Shown: positions 12,836 through 15,043 of the stretch, piece after piece
Numbering within the stretch: the stretch's first letter is position 1
Layout: every line of letters begins with the position of its first letter
Origin: BOKZ01 sp040900165
GTDB taxonomy: Bacteria; Patescibacteriota; UBA1384; 2-12-FULL-50-11
Direction: 5' to 3'
Length of the DNA stretch: 15,043 nucleotides
Assembly (NCBI GenBank): GCA_040900165.1
Contig: JBBDZM010000013.1
Location: forward strand, 1 to 15,043
Position numbers and translations under genes: made by a program
Notes under the pieces: generated by a model
Seen by the model: only the letters and a program-made list of their open reading frames with translations
What the model was told of the DNA's origin: nothing
Database searches by the model: none

Positions 12836-13180
12836 TGATGGGATTTCCAATCAGGACGTCTCAAGGAACTTCATCATTATGGCGTGTAACAACTGCTACG
12901 GGAACAGAAAGCGGCGCAACAAGCGCACTTCGCACAGCAACGGAGCCGGCGGCGGCATGAAAGTGCCTAGGCGGCGACACCGTACCGACAGGAACCGAAA
13001 GCTGGCACCAGTCTCGACGTAGCAGTATCGCCGCGCAATCTTGGCGAGCAACGGGGTAACTTTGGTAACCCAACGGCCTACAATAGGCCAAGCCTATGCC
13101 AAGAATGCGCACGACCATAGACCGGGGAAAGACCACAAATCTTCTGTGACAACGTCGTCACCCCCGGTCTTTTATTTTAT
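12836..13180 (+). ncRNA. Candidate structured noncoding RNA
   Basis: This 345-bp stretch has no convincing gene. It is framed by a promoter and an intrinsic terminator and is rich in possible RNA helices. Near the 5' end, 12834-12847 pairs with 12865-12878 (13 of 14 positions, counting G-U). A 9-bp long-range match ACTGCTACG/CGTAGCAGT joins 12892-12900 to 13018-13026. There are local hairpins CGCC/GGCG (13029-13046), GGGTaAC-tttg-GTaACCC (13054-13071) and GGCCTA-caa-TAGGCC (13075-13089). I looked for tmRNA, RNase P, SRP and 6S signatures and saw none. A 47-codon, Arg-rich ORF (12879-13022, starting MACNNCYG) lies inside and is the alternative reading. Confidence 0.35.
13119..13180 (+). terminator. 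Two-tier intrinsic terminator
   Basis: The outer 9-bp stem AGACCGGGG (13119-13127) / CCCCGGTCT (13162-13170) encloses an inner hairpin GTGAC-aacgtc-GTCAC (13146-13161). TTTATTTTATTT follows. It ends transcription coming from the 12801 promoter. Confidence 0.65.
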
Positions 13181-13188
13181 TTAGTAAT

Positions 13189-13233
13189 TTAGTAATCCGA
13201 GCTTCGGCTTTTGCCCAGTCCGCCAGTAGCAAT
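13189..13233 (-). pseudogene. Displaced second copy of a gene 3' end
   Basis: Read on the minus strand, these 45 bases encode IATGGLGKSRSSDY plus TAA, exactly the last 14 residues and stop of the membrane-protein gene at 13266-13310. Eight codons differ, at 10 bases in all, and every change is synonymous. An in-frame TAG two codons upstream shows that it is only a fragment. The 32 bp between the copies end with AGGAGGCGTAGCCGACT, close to the sequence preceding the duplicated tRNA-Lys end. Confidence 0.85.
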
Positions 13234-13265
13234 AGTCGGCTACGCCTCCTAAAGCTCCTGGCTAG

Positions 13266-13796
13266 TTAGTAGTCAGAGCTTCTGGACTTTCCTAATCCGC
13301 CAGTCGCAATCAACGCAATCAACGGCGCCACAAACCAAAATACTTCTTTGGAGATAATCATTTTGGCGATTCGGGAAGTTTCGGCAAACTTGGTTTGGGC
13401 ATCGACGTCCATAAACGAAAACACCGCCGCCAGTATCAGCGCCGAATTTAAAAAGCTAAACAGCGCTAGCTCAAAGGTCGACAATTTGCTCGAACTGCTA
13501 GAGCTGCGCCCACCCAACCCTGACCGGATCGTTACCAACACTACCGTCAGCAAAAACACCCCGCTTTGAATCGAAAACGGCGAAGTATTGGCCGAAATAA
13601 ACAGCGAATTAGCCACCGTTTTGTCGCCGTTAAAAAACTGCTGCAACGGCCCGCCCAAAATGCCGGCCATCACAATGCCGGCGTAGATGGCCAACAGCGT
13701 CACCACTACCTTGTCGCGCTGTAGCACGAAGCTGTAGCCAATGCTGACAATGAAAAAAATCGTTAAGAATAAGTCCCAGCTTGGAACGGTTTGCAC
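13266..13796 (-). CDS. Multi-pass membrane protein, unknown
   Basis: The 176-residue protein has about five hydrophobic segments: near residues 8-26 (LFLTIFFIVSIGYSFVL), 32-49 (VTLLAIYAGIVMAGILGG), 77-91 (VFLLTVVLVTIRS), 107-126 (FELALFSFLNSALILAAVFSF) and 150-165 (EVFWFVAPLIALIATGG). A Ser-run loop (GLGGRSSSSSSK) lies near 93-104. I recognise no family. The start is GTG at 13796 with AGGAGG 9 nt upstream. Its last 14 codons recur just downstream as a synonymous copy, so its present C-terminal coding sequence may have been supplied by an inserted element. It is divergent from topoisomerase IB, with 77 bp between. Confidence 0.7.
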   Translation of the reverse strand: MQTVPSWDLFLTIFFIVSIGYSFVLQRDKVVVTLLAIYAGIVMAGILGGPLQQFFNGDKTVANSLFISANTSPFSIQSGVFLLTVVLVTIRSGLGGRSSSSSSKLSTFELALFSFLNSALILAAVFSFMDVDAQTKFAETSRIAKMIISKEVFWFVAPLIALIATGGLGKSRSSDY

Positions 13797-13839
13797 CCCT
13801 CGTTACCTCCTCTAATTAGTATCGTCAGAAGCGACCCAG

Positions 13840-13867
13840 GTGTCAAATCTTCGCTTCCTGCTACACT
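13840..13867 (+). promoter_or_regulatory. Promoter of topoisomerase IB, leaderless type
   Basis: An extended -10 TGCTACACT (13859-13867) lies 6 nt before the ATG; GTGTCA (13840-13845) is a fair -35 at 16 bp. The predicted start point is at the A of the ATG, and there is no Shine-Dalgarno. Confidence 0.5.
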
Positions 13868-13873
13868 AGCCCC

Positions 13874-14929
13874 ATGAGCGACGCCGTCGCCTTAGTCAAA
13901 GACCCGGTTGAGTCCGCCAAAGAGGCGGGCCTACGCTATTTTTCCGAGAAAAAACTCACCATCAACCGCCACAAACACGGCGATAGTTTCCGCTACATCG
14001 ACAAAGACGACCAGCCAGTCACCAACGTCGACACCATCACCCGCATCAAGTCATTAGTTCTGCCGCCAGCTTGGGTTGATGTTAAAATCTCGCCGGTCGA
14101 CAACTCTCATCTTCAAGCCATCGGCACCGACGAAAAGGGGCGCAAGCAGTACCGCTACCACCCGGAGTGGCTGAAATTCCGCGATTCTGCCAAGTACGAC
14201 AAGCTGATTGATTTCGGCCAGGTTCTGCCAAAAATCCGCAGTCAGGTTTCAGAAGATATGTCCAAACAAGGCCTACCCCGGGAAAAAGTGCTGGCCACCA
14301 TCGTCAAGCTTTTAGAAAAAACGATGATCCGCATCGGCAACGACGAATACGCCAAGGAAAATAAATCCTACGGCCTCACCACCCTGCAAAACCGTCACGT
14401 CGACGTTGGCAGCGAAAAAGTCAAAATCAACTTCAAAGGCAAGTCCGGCCAGTTCCATAACATCGAGCTGGAGGATCGCCGGCTGGCCCGGCTAATCGGC
14501 AAACTCCAGGATTTGCCGGGGCAGGATTTATTCCAGTTTATCGATGACGACGACAACCTCCACGGCATCGATTCCGCCGACGTTAACGAATACATCCAGG
14601 ATGCCGCCGGCGATTTATTTACCGCCAAGGACTTTCGCACTTGGCGCGGCACGGTTCTGGCCGCTTGGTTTCTAGCCGACGTCGACCGCGCCAAAAGCGA
14701 AAAAGAAAATAAAAAGTTGGTCACCGAAATTGTCAAAGAGGTGGCCAGCGAGCTCGGCAACACCCCCACCGTCTGCCGCAAATGCTACATCCACCCGGTG
14801 GTGATCGACAGCTTCCTGGCCGACTCCGGCCTAACCATCAAAGCCATCAACACCATCGAAGTCGACACTGTCGACTTACTACCCGAAGAAAAAATCGTCC
14901 TGGAATTCCTCAAAGAAAACACCGCCTAG
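13874..14929 (+). CDS. Type IB DNA topoisomerase
   Basis: The 351-residue enzyme relaxes supercoils through a 3'-phosphotyrosyl intermediate. Catalytic residues can be placed: Arg153 (MIRIGNDEYAKENKSYGLTTL), Lys190 (NFKGKSGQ), Arg255 (DFRTWRGT) and the nucleophile Tyr305 (CRKCYIHP). The N-terminal domain (about 1-100) includes PPAWVDVKISP and HLQAIGTDEKGRKQYRYHP, as in poxvirus-like bacterial TopIB. Length is normal for the bacterial form. Type IB enzymes are patchily distributed in bacteria and often acquired laterally. The ATG at 13874 is preceded by a -10 box at 6 nt and no ribosome binding site. Confidence 0.93.
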   Translation: MSDAVALVKDPVESAKEAGLRYFSEKKLTINRHKHGDSFRYIDKDDQPVTNVDTITRIKSLVLPPAWVDVKISPVDNSHLQAIGTDEKGRKQYRYHPEWLKFRDSAKYDKLIDFGQVLPKIRSQVSEDMSKQGLPREKVLATIVKLLEKTMIRIGNDEYAKENKSYGLTTLQNRHVDVGSEKVKINFKGKSGQFHNIELEDRRLARLIGKLQDLPGQDLFQFIDDDDNLHGIDSADVNEYIQDAAGDLFTAKDFRTWRGTVLAAWFLADVDRAKSEKENKKLVTEIVKEVASELGNTPTVCRKCYIHPVVIDSFLADSGLTIKAINTIEVDTVDLLPEEKIVLEFLKENTA

Positions 14930-14934
14930 TATTA

Positions 14935-15043
14935 ATACCTGGATTTAATGGGTTCATATTTAACAGGTTCGTAAATAACCCAGGGGGTGGGTTATTTATC
15001 AGGTAAACCTGTAAACACCCGGTAACGGGTTATTTATCAGGTA
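14935..15043. repeat. Palindromic tandem repeat running off the window
   Basis: GGGTTATTTATCAGGTA occurs at 14989-15005 and 15027-15043, a 38-bp period, with a worn copy (gggttcatatttaacaggtt) at 14950-14969. Units fold: TAAATAACCCA/TGGGTTATTTA (14972-14998, 11 bp, GGGGG loop) and ACCCG-gtaa-CGGGT (15017-15030), with CAGGT-aa-ACCTG at 15000-15011. The first hairpin may also end the topoisomerase transcript. The array is cut by the window edge, so its size is unknown. Confidence 0.7.

Noticed and set aside
12861..13136. 91-codon minus-strand ORF
   Set aside because: No ribosome binding site, no recognisable pattern, and it crosses the helices and hairpins of the candidate RNA; probably a chance frame.
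12836..13180. tmRNA, RNase P, SRP or 6S RNA
   Set aside because: None of the conserved core sequences (tRNA-like ends with tag ORF, GAGGAAAGTCC-like core, SRP tetraloop region) could be found; kept only as an unassigned RNA candidate.
13889..14781. Antisense ORF inside topoisomerase IB
   Set aside because: The catalytic residues and full-length family match on the plus strand are decisive; the minus-strand frame is a shadow.
14935..15043. CRISPR array
   Set aside because: Units are palindromic and related along their whole length, with no unique even-length spacers and no cas gene nearby.

Overview
The window looks like a chromosomal segment of a small-genome bacterium, most likely a Candidate Phyla Radiation (Patescibacteria) lineage. 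The reasons are compact genes with frequent 1-4 nt overlaps, a short MiaA, very divergent but recognisable housekeeping proteins, single-pass membrane proteins of unknown family, and several genes whose -10 box sits almost on the start codon. TGA is used as a stop (ABC ATPase, Zn-ribbon protein, GIY-YIG protein), so this is not a code-25 lineage. I cannot assign a phylum from sequence alone.

Left block (1-3220, all minus strand): transcription runs tRNA-Gly(GCC) > nucleoside 2-deoxyribosyltransferase-like gene > tRNA-Cys(GCA) > secG > solute-binding protein > tRNA-Leu(CAG) > free-standing LAGLIDADG endonuclease > tRNA-Leu(GAG). The tRNAs have their own plausible promoters. The CCA of tRNA-Gly shares its last base with the start codon of the next gene.

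Middle block (3250-11865): a small membrane protein (+) faces a 54-codon membrane ORF, comM, a zinc-ribbon membrane protein and miaA (all minus). Five to six 20-bp tandem repeats then lead into an ABC exporter operon (ATPase, permease, TPR-like anchored protein; +). This operon converges on yvcK and a secreted protein (minus), which are divergent from trxB (+).

Right block (11877-15043): a 93-codon unknown gene with a clean terminator, tRNA-Lys(UUU), a 152-bp-spaced copy of the tRNA-Lys 3' end, a small GIY-YIG nuclease, a 345-bp stretch that looks like a structured RNA rather than a gene, a membrane protein whose 3' end is duplicated, topoisomerase IB, and a palindromic tandem repeat that runs off the window.

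The most striking signal is shared by three places. Downstream of tRNA-Lys, tRNA-Cys and the 176-codon membrane-protein gene there is a second copy of the gene's own 3' end (18, 13 and 45 bp). Each copy is immediately preceded by a related short sequence of the form GC(G/T)nTAGC(C)GA(C/G)T, with AGGAG at or shortly upstream. In the protein gene the two copies differ at 10 of 45 bases yet encode the same 14 residues and stop. This suggests a family of very small elements that integrate at gene 3' ends and restore them, possibly connected with the GIY-YIG nuclease next to one copy.
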